Assembly: GCA_024235395.1 (NCBI GenBank) | Contig: JACKMK010000004.1 | Coordinates: forward strand, 124,001-188,000 | Direction of reading: 5' to 3' | Length of the DNA: 64,000 nt | DNA from: Chromatiaceae bacterium | GTDB lineage: Bacteria; Pseudomonadota; Gammaproteobacteria; Chromatiales; Chromatiaceae | Shown: positions 36,482 to 45,327 of the stretch, piece after piece | Numbering within the stretch: the stretch's first letter is position 1 | How the letters are laid out: each line of letters starts with the position of its first letter | Notes under the pieces: generated by a model | Told to the model about the DNA's origin: nothing | Seen by the model: only the letters and a program-made list of their open reading frames with translations | Databases searched by the model: none | Position numbers and translations under genes: made by a program

Positions 36482-37534
36482 TCAAGGCGTCTTTCGATCC
36501 CATTCGAACTCGGTGACCACCTCGGACGAGAGCAACAACGACGACGACACATTGATATTCAACTGGCGCGCACGCGCCAGGCTGATCGCAGGATGACCGA
36601 TCACGGTCGGTTTGACCGGCAACCGGGCGGGTGATCTGCCATCCACCAGGATGGCTCGGGCAAGCCGCCCCGCGGCCAGACCCTGCTGCCGCTCGGATAC
36701 CGTCACTGACGCCAGCACCCCGTGTGCCACGCGGTCGATCCAGAAGCTGATCTCCGGCAGACGACTGTTTTCCACCACCCATCGCTGTACCTGCTGGTAC
36801 GGCACGTTGCTGTCTGCACCGTCGCTCAGACCGAAGATCCCCAGATACACGACCCCGTCCGCCATCCCGTCGTAGGCTTTCACCTTCTGCTGAAACGCCG
36901 CAAAGCTGGGGACGCGGTCCACGGCCACGAGCCGGGTGTCCGCCAGCTGGGGCATGGCCAGCCGGATACGCTCGATCACGGGCCCCCAATGCGCGCCTTC
37001 ATCGGTGATTACGGCCAGACGCCGGACATTCGGCGCGATCGCCTGCAAAAGCTTTACCGATGCCTGGAAGTGCTCCTGCTCGAGCACACCGGTCACGTTC
37101 GACGCACCGGCGACGCCGTGATCGGCCAACGCCTGATTGACGCCGCTGAACACGAAGGGCAGCGATTGGCCTGCATAGTGCCTGGCCACGTACGACAGCG
37201 CTGCATCATCCGAGGTGTAGACCAGATCCGGCCGCCAGTGCTCGATCAATGCACGTGCCTCGGCGCCCTTTTGCTCCTTGGCCTCGACGCTGTTGTTGTG
37301 CTTGATGTCCATCTGGAAGATCTGGTACTCGGCCTGCACATCGCCGAGGCCCTCTTTGAAACCGGCCAGTTGGCCGTCGGTCCATCGCCATGGCGAATCA
37401 AAACTCATGATGTGCAGTATCCGCAATGGCCGGTCCACCCCAGGGGTGTCCGCAAAAACGGGTGGCTCGAAACCGACCAGTGCAGCCGATAGGAACAACG
37501 TCAGAAAAAGCAGTTTCGATCGCAATCGGAACAT
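36482..37534 (-). CDS. ABC-transporter substrate-binding-like periplasmic protein
   Basis: About 350 residues. The ATG at 37534 opens a signal peptide (LLFLTLFLSAALVGF...VFA). The rest resembles the type-1 periplasmic-binding fold of the ABC_sub_bind family (PF04392): VYTSDDAALSYVARHYAG, LPFVFSGVNQALADHG, IGHPAISLARARQL. No permease or ATPase is adjacent. Stand-alone members of this family often supply the sensor domain for signalling proteins. Ligand unknown. Confidence 0.75.
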   Translation of the reverse strand: MFRLRSKLLFLTLFLSAALVGFEPPVFADTPGVDRPLRILHIMSFDSPWRWTDGQLAGFKEGLGDVQAEYQIFQMDIKHNNSVEAKEQKGAEARALIEHWRPDLVYTSDDAALSYVARHYAGQSLPFVFSGVNQALADHGVAGASNVTGVLEQEHFQASVKLLQAIAPNVRRLAVITDEGAHWGPVIERIRLAMPQLADTRLVAVDRVPSFAAFQQKVKAYDGMADGVVYLGIFGLSDGADSNVPYQQVQRWVVENSRLPEISFWIDRVAHGVLASVTVSERQQGLAAGRLARAILVDGRSPARLPVKPTVIGHPAISLARARQLNINVSSSLLLSSEVVTEFEWDRKTP

Positions 37535-38213
37535 GTCGGGACTACCTCGATCGCACAGGTGGCAGGGTGTGGCTGCAGCAGTGCCAATCCGCGGCACAGC
37601 CTGCGGGTTCAGCTGAACTTAGCGGCCGGACGACCCTGTTGTTTACCACCGCAGGCACCGCTGTGAGACTCCGGCCGGGTGATGCGAAAGTGCAAAACGA
37701 GAATCGGAATTCCCGGGATACCGATCCTGATATCGACAAAGGAGCGTCACCCGGACACTGTCTTCGACCGCGACCCGGAATGCAGCTTCACGGTCGTCCG
37801 TTCGAGGCGTCGACGCTTTCGAGCGAAGGGAAACGGCGGCGGCAGGAAAAAGCACGTCCGGTTGGCCCCGGCGGCTCCTGCGGCAATTTACCAATACACC
37901 GTGAGCACAGATTGCGAAGCAACCGAGGCCAGCCGGACGCGCTTCCACTCAGGTTGTCGACCCGGTTACGCCTTGGTTGAACAATTCGCGAACGCGAGTC
38001 CCCTAAGGGAACGATCGGACTGACCCTCCATCAACCACCCAGGGAGCCATTCGGTTTGTCTCTGTAGCGCCCACGCATCGCGGTGCGAATCGGCTGGACA
38101 CATGATCCAGCACAACGGGGCGTTGACTCCGACGCCGTTTTGGTTGAATTTTCCTGTCGGTGAGTCGCCGTTAGGGCGACGGTGGATCGGAACAAGCGGG
38201 AGAGGTCGTGCCC
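37535..38213. other. 679-bp stretch without a credible gene
   Basis: Open frames here have no protein-like composition and conflict with each other. The region contains a GTCGCC/GGCGAC hairpin near 38164-38180 and an imperfect stem followed by TTTT near 38135, terminator-like on the plus strand but with no gene upstream. Promoters for the divergent binding-protein and OsmC genes must lie here. Confidence 0.4.
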
Positions 38214-38615
38214 ATGGAGATCAAGGTTACGTTGGAAGGCGGCAAACGGGTTTCCACGCAGATCGGTGATCACCTGATCATGACCGACCAGCCGGCAAAG
38301 CACGGTGGCGATGACGGAGCGCCGGCCCCCTACGACCTGTTCCTCGCGTCGATCGGTACCTGCGCCGGCTTCTACGTCCAGTCCTATTGTCAAAGCAAGG
38401 GCATCGACAGTTCGGGCATCGACATCACCCTGGTGGCCAGGCGAGACCCGAAAAATCAGAAAATCACCGGCTTTGTGACAACGATTCACGTACCCGAGGA
38501 TCTGCCGGAGAAGTTTTATCCGGCACTGGAAAGGGCCGCGGCTCAGTGCGCGGTCAAAAAGACCATCATGAGCAACCCCGAATTCATCGTCGAGACTGCG
38601 ATTCGACCGACCTGA
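38214..38615 (+). CDS. OsmC family protein
   Basis: 133 residues starting MEIKVTLEGGKRV, with GAGAGG 8 nt upstream of ATG 38214. A GTG at 38208 is too close to the binding site. OsmC-family proteins reduce organic hydroperoxides through two Cys; here they are in IGTCAGFYVQSYC and AAAQCAVKKTI. The QxxQ-type active-site details are of the YhfA-like subgroup, so a thiol-peroxidase role is probable, not certain. Confidence 0.85.
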   Translation: MEIKVTLEGGKRVSTQIGDHLIMTDQPAKHGGDDGAPAPYDLFLASIGTCAGFYVQSYCQSKGIDSSGIDITLVARRDPKNQKITGFVTTIHVPEDLPEKFYPALERAAAQCAVKKTIMSNPEFIVETAIRPT

Positions 38616-38830
38616 TCGTCGCTCCGCAGGCAGCGGACTTTCGGCTGCCGGGCCTATGATCGCCTGTGACAGGCGCAATCGACAGGCCAAGGCGATCTGA
38701 TCAACCCTTACGATTCGCCGGCCTCTGCTCGCCGTGACGCTTGTGCATCCATCGAATGGCCGCCGCACCGACGTCGACCGGGACATTTTCACGACCGTTG
38801 CCCATACACCGGTCGGAAATAATCTTCGCC

Positions 38831-38865
38831 AAAGAAAAACGGCCCAGGATTCATCCTAAGCCGTT
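38831..38865 (-). terminator. Rho-independent terminator after the tRNA pair
   Basis: On the minus strand AACGGC...GCCGTT (38860-38865 with 38838-38843) encloses an inner AGGAT/ATCCT stem and is followed by a T-rich run (TTTTTCTTT). It sits just downstream of tRNA-Glu. Confidence 0.8.
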
Positions 38866-38873
38866 GATTCAAA

Positions 38874-38949
38874 TGGCGTCCCGTAGGGGAGTCGAACCCC
38901 TGTCGTCGCCGTGAAAGGGCGATGTCCTAGGCCTCTAGACGAACGGGAC
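38874..38949 (-). tRNA. tRNA-Glu (anticodon TTC)
   Basis: 76 nt including an encoded CCA. The minus strand folds into a complete cloverleaf: acceptor GTCCCGT, D-arm, anticodon stem CGCCC-loop-GGGCG type with CTTTCAC loop (anticodon TTC), T-loop GGTTCGACTCC. It lies directly downstream of tRNA-Ala and of glnS/gltX. Confidence 0.97.
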
Positions 38950-38964
38950 GTAAAACCAGTTTTT

Positions 38965-39040
38965 TGGTGGAGCCAGGCGGGATCGAACCGCCGACCTCAA
39001 CACTGCCAGTGTTGCGCTCTCCCAGCTGAGCTATGGCCCC
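38965..39040 (-). tRNA. tRNA-Ala (anticodon GGC)
   Basis: 76 nt including an encoded CCA. Acceptor GGGGCCA pairs with TGGCTCC, giving the G3-U70 wobble that is the identity element of alanine tRNAs. The anticodon loop CTGGCAG gives anticodon GGC. It precedes tRNA-Glu by 15 nt, so both are processed from one transcript. Confidence 0.97.
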
Positions 39041-39114
39041 TCAAACGAGGCGCGTATGGTATTTCAGCCTCCTTGCCTTGTCTAGCTTTCGCGGCCATTT
39101 TTTTGCCCCGCGCT

Positions 39115-40788
39115 TCAGCCCGCATCGATCTTGCTCCAGGAGTCGCGGAGCGACACGATGCGATTGAACACGAGACGCCCCGGTGCACTGTCCTTGCTGT
39201 CCAGGCAGAAATAGCCTTCGCGCTCGAACTGAAAACGTTCGTCACTCGCCACATGCGCCAGCGCCGGCTCCACGACACACTCGCGGAGCACGCGCAGCGA
39301 ATCCGGGTTGATGTCCTTGTGGAAATCGTGATCCTTGCCGGGTTCGGCAATGCTGAACAATCGGTCGTACAGGCGTATCTCGGCACGCACGCCCTGGCTT
39401 GCCGAGACCCAGTGAATGACGCCGCGCACCTTGCGCCCTTCCGGGTTGTGACCCAGGGTTTCCGGATCGTAGGTGCATCGCAACTCGATGATGTTGCCAG
39501 CATCGTCCTTGATCGCTTCGTCGCAGCGGATCACGTAGGCATTGCGCAGCCGGACCTCCCCACCGAGCACCAGGCGCTTGTATTTCTTGTTGGCCTCTTC
39601 GCGGAAATCGGCACGGTCAATGAACACCTCGCGTGTGAATGCCAGTTCACGGGTGCCCATCGATTCGTCCTTCGGATGATTGCTGGCCTGCAGCAACTCA
39701 CTGCCATCCCCGGGATAATTGGTGATCACGAGCTTGAGCGGGTCGAGCACCGCCATGCGACGTGGCGCCATCGCGTCGAGATGCCCCCGTATGCTGTTCT
39801 CCAGCACACCCATCTCCACCGTGCCTTCCGATTTCGTGACCCCGATCGCCTCGCAGAAGCTCCGAATCGACTCCGGTGTATAGCCACGTCTGCGCAATCC
39901 TGCGATCGTCGGCATACGTGGATCGTCCCAACCCGCGACGCGCTTCTCCTGTACGAGTTGAGTGAGCCGGCGCTTGCTCATCACGGTGTACTCGAGATTC
40001 AGGCGCGAAAACTCGATCTGGCGCGGATGACAATCGATGACGATGTTGTCGAGCACCCAGTCGTACAAAGGTCGATGATCCTCGAACTCCAGCGTACACA
40101 GCGAGTGCGTGATGCCCTCTATCGCGTCCGAGATCGGATGCGTGTAGTCGTACATCGGGTAGATACACCACTCGTCGCCGGTCTGATGATGGATCAGGCC
40201 ATGCCGGATGCGGTAAAGGGCCGGGTCGCGCAAGTTGATGTTCGGCGATGCCATGTCGATGCGCGCCCGCAGGGTCCGACTGCCGTCCGGAAACTCGCCT
40301 GCCCGCATGCGTTGGAACAGATCGAGGTTTTCCTCGATCGGTCGATTGCGGAAAGGACTCTCCCGGCCCGGCTCGGTCAAGGTGCCGCGGGTCTCCTTCA
40401 CCTCCTCCGCCGTCAAGTCGCAGACGAATGCCTTGCCTGACTTGATCAACTGGACAGCGTGTTCGTAGAGCTGTTCGAAATAATCCGACGCAAAACGCAA
40501 CTCGGTCCAGTCGTAACCCAGCCACCGGACGTCTTCCTTGATGGCCGCGACGAATTCCTCTTCCTCTTTGGCGGGGTTGGTATCGTCGAAACGCAGGTTG
40601 CAGGTGCCCGGGTAGTCCTGCGCTATGCCGAAGTTGAGCACGATCGACTTGGCGTGCCCGATATGCAGGTAACCGTTCGGTTCCGGTGGAAAGCGGGTAT
40701 GGATGCGCTGGTGTTTCCCGCTGGCCAGGTCCTTGTCGATGATCTGACGAATGAAGTTGGTCGGAGCGTTACCGGATTCGCCGCTCAT
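39115..40788 (-). CDS. glnS: Glutaminyl-tRNA synthetase
   Basis: About 557 residues from the ATG at 40788 ([20 protein letters not shown]); E. coli GlnS is 554. Class I signature [16 protein letters not shown] (HIGH) and VMSKRRL (MSK-type motif) are visible. FDDTNPAKE and the C-terminal anticodon-binding beta barrels follow. It charges tRNA-Gln, showing the direct route instead of transamidation. It follows gltX by 28 nt and is followed by tRNA-Ala and tRNA-Glu. Confidence 0.96.
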   Translation of the reverse strand: MSGESGNAPTNFIRQIIDKDLASGKHQRIHTRFPPEPNGYLHIGHAKSIVLNFGIAQDYPGTCNLRFDDTNPAKEEEEFVAAIKEDVRWLGYDWTELRFASDYFEQLYEHAVQLIKSGKAFVCDLTAEEVKETRGTLTEPGRESPFRNRPIEENLDLFQRMRAGEFPDGSRTLRARIDMASPNINLRDPALYRIRHGLIHHQTGDEWCIYPMYDYTHPISDAIEGITHSLCTLEFEDHRPLYDWVLDNIVIDCHPRQIEFSRLNLEYTVMSKRRLTQLVQEKRVAGWDDPRMPTIAGLRRRGYTPESIRSFCEAIGVTKSEGTVEMGVLENSIRGHLDAMAPRRMAVLDPLKLVITNYPGDGSELLQASNHPKDESMGTRELAFTREVFIDRADFREEANKKYKRLVLGGEVRLRNAYVIRCDEAIKDDAGNIIELRCTYDPETLGHNPEGRKVRGVIHWVSASQGVRAEIRLYDRLFSIAEPGKDHDFHKDINPDSLRVLRECVVEPALAHVASDERFQFEREGYFCLDSKDSAPGRLVFNRIVSLRDSWSKIDAG

Positions 40789-40816
40789 AAGCCTGCTCTT
40801 AGCCTCTTGCAATGTT

Positions 40817-42217
40817 TCAGCGTGTGCATCGAATACGTTCGATCGCCTTGTCGATGCGCCGGACGGTCGCGGTGCGCCCGACCAGGTGCAGGGTCAGATC
40901 GAGATCCGGCGACGGCGCGCCACCGGTGACGGCGACCCGCAGCGGCATCGCAACCTTGCCAAAACCCACACCGAGCTCGGCAACCGCGGCCTCGACCGCC
41001 GCGTGAATCGGCGCGCGCTCCCAATCCACGACCGCTGCGAGGTTGTCACGCACCTGGTCGAGCGCCTTGTCGGCATCCGCCTTGAATGCCTTGGCCGCCG
41101 CCTTCTCGTCGATGACCTCGAAATCACGGTAGTAGAACGCCGATATCGCGGCCAGCTCGACCAGCGTGCTGGCGCGTTCACGTTGCGCCTCGATGACCGC
41201 CAGCAGATCCGGGCCGGTCGCCGGGTCGATACCGAGGTCGCCGAGGTGCGCAGACAACAGGTGCGCGATACGTGCCGGATCGGCGTCCTTCAGGTACTGC
41301 TGGTTCAACCAGCGCAGCTTTTCGGTGTTGAAGGTCGCCGGTGAGCGGTTGACGCCACTGAGGTCGAACAGCTGGATCATTTCGTCGAGCGAAAAGATCT
41401 CCTGATCGCCATGCGACCAACCCAGACGCACCAGGTAGTTCAGCAGCGCTTCGGGCAGATAGCCGTCACGCAGATACTGCATCACGCTGACCGCACCGTG
41501 CCGCTTGGAGAGGCGTGCGCCGTCGTCACCGAGGATCATCGGGACGTGGCCGTAGTGTGGGACCTCCCATCCGAGCGCTCGCAGCATGTTGATCTGGCGC
41601 GGCGTGTTGTTGATGTGATCATCGCCGCGAATCACATGCGTGATGCCCATGTCGTGATCGTCGACCACGACCGAAAGGTTGTATGTCGGCGAGCCATCGC
41701 TGCGGCGGATCACCAGATCGTCCAGTTCGCCGTTGCTGACCGCGACCCGGCCCCTGATCAGGTCGTCGAGCACGACCTGGCCGTCCACCGGATTGCGAAA
41801 CCGGATCACGTGCGGCAGATCCGACGAGACATGGCGGTCGCGGCAGTGGCCGTCATATCGCGGTTTCTCCTTGCGCGCCATCTGCTGCTCACGCAGGGTC
41901 TCCAGGCGTTCCTTGCTGCAGTTGCAGCGGTAGGCCAGCCCCTTGTCGAGCAACAGACCGATCACCTCGTTGTAACGCTCGAACCGGTGGGTCTGGTAAA
42001 ACGGGCCCTCGTCGTATTCCAGTCCGAGCCAGGTCATTCCTTCGAGGATCGCGTTGACCGATTCCTGGGTCGAGCGTTCGAGGTCGGTATCCTCGATACG
42101 CAGTACGAAACGGCCGCCATGTCTGCGCGCGAACAGCCACGAAAACAATGCGGTACGGGCACCGCCGACGTGCAGGTAGCCCGTCGGGCTGGGTGCGAAG
42201 CGGGTCTTGATCGACAT
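40817..42217 (-). CDS. gltX: Glutamyl-tRNA synthetase
   Basis: 466 residues starting [20 protein letters not shown], where GYLHVGGA is the HIGH-type motif. [10 protein letters not shown] carries the KMSKS-type motif. [15 protein letters not shown] and CRDRH contain the Cys/His residues of the zinc-binding insertion. It charges tRNA-Glu. A longer frame to 42409 has no family similarity. gltX, glnS and the two tRNAs, including tRNA-Glu, form one minus-strand run; gltX near tRNA-Glu/Ala genes is also seen in Pseudomonas. Confidence 0.96.
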   Translation of the reverse strand: MSIKTRFAPSPTGYLHVGGARTALFSWLFARRHGGRFVLRIEDTDLERSTQESVNAILEGMTWLGLEYDEGPFYQTHRFERYNEVIGLLLDKGLAYRCNCSKERLETLREQQMARKEKPRYDGHCRDRHVSSDLPHVIRFRNPVDGQVVLDDLIRGRVAVSNGELDDLVIRRSDGSPTYNLSVVVDDHDMGITHVIRGDDHINNTPRQINMLRALGWEVPHYGHVPMILGDDGARLSKRHGAVSVMQYLRDGYLPEALLNYLVRLGWSHGDQEIFSLDEMIQLFDLSGVNRSPATFNTEKLRWLNQQYLKDADPARIAHLLSAHLGDLGIDPATGPDLLAVIEAQRERASTLVELAAISAFYYRDFEVIDEKAAAKAFKADADKALDQVRDNLAAVVDWERAPIHAAVEAAVAELGVGFGKVAMPLRVAVTGGAPSPDLDLTLHLVGRTATVRRIDKAIERIRCTR

Positions 42218-42440
42218 GAGGCGGTGAAATAGTCCGTTGAAGCCCGGGATTCTAGCAAGCCGGAGGCGAATGAACAGCGTGGCGGTGCCCTGCCTGCGTG
42301 CCTTTGGGCGCCGGGCGACGGCCCCGATCGAGCGGCGGGCGGCTTGTGGACGCCGGGCGAAGCGTATAACATCTGCCCGCCTCACGCAGGTGCAAGGCCG
42401 CGGCCGCACGGGCCGGACCGTGGTCCTTTCCGAATCTGTC

Positions 42441-42515
42441 GGGCGCGTAGCTCAGTGGGAGAGCACTGCCTTCACACGGCAGGGGTCGCTGGTTCGAACC
42501 CAGCCGCGCCCACCA
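42441..42515 (+). tRNA. tRNA-Val (anticodon CAC), integration target
   Basis: 75 nt including an encoded CCA. Acceptor GGGCGCG pairs with CGCGCCC. The D-arm is AGCTCAGTGGGAGAGC. The anticodon arm CTGCC-TTCACAC-GGCAG gives anticodon CAC, reading GTG codons. T-arm is CTGGTTCGAACCCAG. Its 3' half is repeated at 46447-46497, so it served as attachment site for the island downstream. Confidence 0.95.
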
Positions 42516-42520
42516 ATCCA
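42470..42520 (+). repeat. Left 51-bp direct repeat (attL), tRNA-Val 3' half plus flank
   Basis: This segment runs from the anticodon loop through the CCA and five extra bases (AATCC A). It is identical base-for-base to 46447-46497. Such tRNA 3'-end duplications mark site-specific integration by tyrosine recombinases. Confidence 0.9.
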
Positions 42521-42572
42521 ATCAACAATATACATGTGGACCTCAGACCGAGATCTACGCTAAGACACGCGC

Positions 42573-42593
42573 TAGGTACAAGTTTAGGTACAA
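42573..42593 (+). repeat. Tandem TAGGTACAA repeats, possible integrase arm sites
   Basis: The 9-mer TAGGTACAA occurs at 42573-42581 and again at 42585-42593, 53 bp inside the left attachment repeat. Short direct repeats at this distance resemble arm-type binding sites of tyrosine integrases. Inference only. Confidence 0.4.
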
Positions 42594-42622
42594 AGCAAGT
42601 TTTGGACGAAACTCCGCGATTG

Positions 42623-42645
42623 AAAACGCCCGCACAAGGCGGGCG
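42623..42645 (-). terminator. Terminator downstream of the first PEP-CTERM gene
   Basis: A 7-bp perfect stem, CGCCCGC (42627-42633) with GCGGGCG (42639-42645), followed on the minus strand by TTTTC. It lies 58 bp after the stop of the gene ending at 42704. Confidence 0.65.
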
Positions 42646-42703
42646 TAGCGAGCGTGTCTAAATTCCCTTATTGAAGTCGCGGTACGTCGCCCGCAGTAAC
42701 TGC

Positions 42704-43357
42704 TCAGCGATTGCTACGTCGCCTGGCCGCTTGGAACCCCACCATTCCTGCAGCGAGCAAAAACAGGCTAGCCGGCACAGGTACATCACCGCCGTCCGGC
42801 GGCTCCCTACCGATCTCGAACGCGATGTTGTCCAACGCAAGGTAATCTAGCGAATTGGCGGACAAATCCGCCTCAAGGGAGACGAGGTTTTTACCTTCCA
42901 GCGCGGTGCCGGCAAATGTCAGACCGAAATCCCAATCTAGACCACCGGCCCCCGTGGGAGAAATTTGTATGACAGCGGAATAACTGACACCCGTAAGATA
43001 CTCAATGCCAGTGAACTCCACGGTTCCAGCGGTTTCGTTGGAGCCGTCGTTTGCAGAGGTCCAACCGTCGAAGCTTGTGATCTGGAAATAAGCGTCGGCA
43101 GTGTCAATCTGAATGAGACCGGTACTGGCGACGGTGCCGCCGTCGAAAGAACCCGTGCCTAGCCAGTTGGCGGAATTACCCGCTCCGAAATTGCCAAAGC
43201 CTTCCACCACCCAGTCGCCGGTGACGGAAAAGTCAAATCCGCCCTGCGAAAACGTGGTGGCCCCGACGGTGTCCGATTCGAAATCTTCGGTCACTGGTAC
43301 AGCGAATGCCCCAAACGATATGCACGCAAGAGCGATCAACACAACGAGTCTTTTCAT
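42704..43357 (-). CDS. PEP-CTERM sorting-domain protein
   Basis: 217 residues from the ATG at 43357, with GAGGA about 10 nt upstream. Signal peptide MKRLVVLIALACISFGAFA, then a secreted Gly/Ser/Thr/Asp-rich beta-type domain with no Cys. The C-terminus VPVPASLFLLAAGMVGF then QAARRRSNR has the three parts of a PEP-CTERM tag: VPxP motif, membrane helix, Arg-rich end. Such proteins are cut by exosortase (XrtA) in the envelope. A sigma-54-like box lies upstream at 43460-43474. It sits inside the tRNA-Val island. Confidence 0.88.
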   Translation of the reverse strand: MKRLVVLIALACISFGAFAVPVTEDFESDTVGATTFSQGGFDFSVTGDWVVEGFGNFGAGNSANWLGTGSFDGGTVASTGLIQIDTADAYFQITSFDGWTSANDGSNETAGTVEFTGIEYLTGVSYSAVIQISPTGAGGLDWDFGLTFAGTALEGKNLVSLEADLSANSLDYLALDNIAFEIGREPPDGGDVPVPASLFLLAAGMVGFQAARRRSNR

Positions 43358-43459
43358 TAGTTTCTTCCTCATTGCCCCAATTTTCTGGGTAGCCACTTGT
43401 CGATGGAGGGCCTGCTCATTGTTCGCAGATCCTCAAGGCCATCGAACAGTGCGGCAAAT

Positions 43460-43474
43460 GCAATGATCGTGCTA
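43460..43474 (-). promoter_or_regulatory. Sigma-54 (-24/-12) promoter-like box
   Basis: On the minus strand TAGCAC-G-ATCA-TTGC follows the consensus TGGCAC-G-N4-TTGC with one mismatch, at one G of the -24 GG. The predicted start of transcription would be about 90 bp upstream of the PEP-CTERM ATG at 43357. Many PEP-CTERM genes are known to be sigma-54 controlled through PrsK/PrsR-type regulators. Confidence 0.55.
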
Positions 43475-43700
43475 AGTTTTTTACTTCCTGAAAAAACAGA
43501 AAGATAGCTCGACAGGCAGTCGTGGAAGTCGAGCAATTGTAAAAGTTGCTGACGTTCTCGAGCCCAGCCTGCGCCCTTCTCACACGCTGAGATACGAGCG
43601 TCTCAGACCGTGATCCAATCCAGTCGCTTGCGAATTAAACCGTAGAAAGTGAGTTTCACTTGGGACGCTGATGCCGGTGGGTGCCAGGTGTCGATCGGGG

Positions 43701-43730
43701 CAAAAGAAAGCGCCCGCTAGATTGCGGGCG
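43701..43730 (-). terminator. Hairpin with T-rich tail, no obvious gene upstream
   Basis: CGCCCGC (43711-43717) pairs with GCGGGCG (43724-43730), and on the minus strand the stem is followed by CTTTCTTTTG. It has the same 7-bp stem sequence as the terminator at 42623-42645. The stretch 43475-43934 around it contains no gene I can support, so this may mark the end of a lost gene. Confidence 0.45.
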
Positions 43731-43934
43731 AAACCACGAAGTCGACAGGAGCGTCCAAAGCCTAGACCCGTTGCCAGGCGCGCTCAATTGATCCAGGTAA
43801 AGAAGCCAAGTCAGACCCCGGCACGGCTCGCTACCTCGGACTACCGACTCACCCATCGATCACCCCAAACTTGAAGCTTCATAGTATTTTTCGTGATACA
43901 TAGGCTTTCGGCAAAGCAGAAGGAGCGGCAAGAA

Positions 43935-44246
43935 ATGACTACCGTCATGGTCAAGAAAGGAGAATACGACTTTCACCAAATCGTCGTTATCCAAGGCCGG
44001 TTCATGTTCGACACCCGCAACGAGTGCCTGAGAGTGCTGGATCTGATGCCGGAAGGAATCAAGCGCGTCACGATCGACATGACCCGCACGGATTATCTCG
44101 ATAGCGCGGCACTCGGCATGCTGATTTAAGCACGTCAGAAGTTCGCTGGTGTCGAACTCGGGTTAAAGGTCAAAAGCGGCAGTCCGGTGAGCCAGATCGT
44201 GGACGTCGCGAATTTTCATAAGCTCTTTGCTTGCGAAACGGTTTGA
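43935..44246 (+). pseudogene. STAS-domain (anti-anti-sigma-like) protein, interrupted by a stop codon
   Basis: ATG 43935 with AGAAGGAG upstream opens MTTVMVKKGEYDFHQIVVIQ..., a STAS domain like those of anti-anti-sigma factors (IDMTRTDYLDSAALGMLI). A TAA at 44127-44129 stops it. The same frame continues in family-like fashion after the stop (ARQKFAGVELGLKV, then IVDVANFHKLFACETV) to a TGA at 44244-44246, giving about 103 codons. A single C-to-T change from CAA would explain the stop. The conserved phospho-accepting Ser region (LDSAALG) is intact in the truncated product. Confidence 0.75.
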
Positions 44247-44435
44247 TGGTCTCGGAGTAACAACGCCAGCGTGAGGCGGGCGTGACCATCAGAACGCCCC
44301 GATAGCCTCACTTGCCAAAGCCGAACATTTCACTGACCAAGGCAATCCGGGACTAGGTCGATTGTGAACATACACGCGTCAAACGTTTTTACATTTTCGG
44401 AATCCAAATCATGTAAGTGTTTGATCTAAATAGGA

Positions 44436-44450
44436 GGGCACAGAACTTGC
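44436..44450 (+). promoter_or_regulatory. Sigma-54 (-24/-12) promoter-like box
   Basis: GGGCAC-A-GAAC-TTGC has exact consensus spacing (TGGCAC-G-N4-TTGC) with the -24 GG at 44437-44438 and -12 GC at 44449-44450. The predicted transcription start near 44462 is about 32 bp upstream of the PEP-CTERM ATG at 44494. The only other STAS-gene material lies further upstream. Confidence 0.6.
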
Positions 44451-44493
44451 CTATCAAGGCAAAAAACGCTTTCTTATCCGAGGAGACAATAAC

Positions 44494-45327
44494 ATGAATA
44501 GTGCCGTGACCCGTTTCGCCGTTGGTTTTGGAACCTTGTTGTTCGCTGCAAGCGCGAACGCATACTTCGTCCGCCCTGTTGTCACGTTCGGCTCTGGAAC
44601 TCTAATCGACGGACTCATTGTAGACGGGGCCACACAAAACGACGTGGGCTTTAACGATGCCGCCCGACAAGCACGCTCCGACGTCAATCTGGCGACCGGA
44701 GAGATGAAGCTGTTTGCTGCGGCCAGCGGACCGAGCACTTCTGCGTCAGGCCAAGGAATCATGGGCGATACTGTGACGTTCGTAAACGGCATGGGAACAG
44801 ATGCCTACTTTTCGTTTGGCCTTGATGCCGTTTTGGATGTTGATGTGACAATCGACACGCTCGATTCGCCGCTGTTCTCATGGCGGGTGACCGTCGGCGT
44901 ATTCGAACGAGGGCTTGTCGACTACACCGACTGGTTCGGCAGATCTGGCGAAGCCCTGTTGTTTGAAACAGCTACAGACTCCATAAGCGATCCAATGGCC
45001 GACATCGTCGGGATGCCGATAAACGCTTTTGTGGACGGCACATTGATACTCCCGACGAATCGCGAAACCTATGACGTGTTTTACCAAGCGTCGCTGTTTG
45101 GCGGTTCCGGTTCTCTCGGGCAGATCGCATCTTTCGTGTTCGATGGAGAAAACACGGCTACAGCCGGCGTAGACGTAGCCCAGGGCGTAGAGGTCTATTC
45201 TGGCTCCGGTGTATTTCTGGGTTTTGGTGCCGATCCCAATGCGGTCCCAGTCCCCGCTACGATCGCGTTGCTTTCTGCAGGGTGGATCGGTTTCAGCAGA
45301 AGACGGAAGCGTACGATCGCCAACTAA
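44494..45327 (+). CDS. PEP-CTERM sorting-domain protein
   Basis: 277 residues. GAGGAG precedes ATG 44494 by about 9 nt. Signal peptide MNSAVTRFAVGFGTLLFAAS, secreted domain without Cys, and C-terminal tag AVPVPATIALLSAGWIGF followed by SRRRKRTIAN: VPxP motif, helix, basic end. The body is rich in Asp, Gly, Ser and Thr and not assigned to a known function. It is expected to be anchored or released by exosortase A and is often linked to exopolysaccharide. It is oriented opposite to the first PEP-CTERM gene and, like it, follows a sigma-54-like box. Confidence 0.88.
   Translation: MNSAVTRFAVGFGTLLFAASANAYFVRPVVTFGSGTLIDGLIVDGATQNDVGFNDAARQARSDVNLATGEMKLFAAASGPSTSASGQGIMGDTVTFVNGMGTDAYFSFGLDAVLDVDVTIDTLDSPLFSWRVTVGVFERGLVDYTDWFGRSGEALLFETATDSISDPMADIVGMPINAFVDGTLILPTNRETYDVFYQASLFGGSGSLGQIASFVFDGENTATAGVDVAQGVEVYSGSGVFLGFGADPNAVPVPATIALLSAGWIGFSRRRKRTIAN

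Noticed and set aside
38115..38150. Terminator-like stem with TTTT near 38135
   Set aside because: Stem has a two-base bulge and no plus-strand gene ends upstream.
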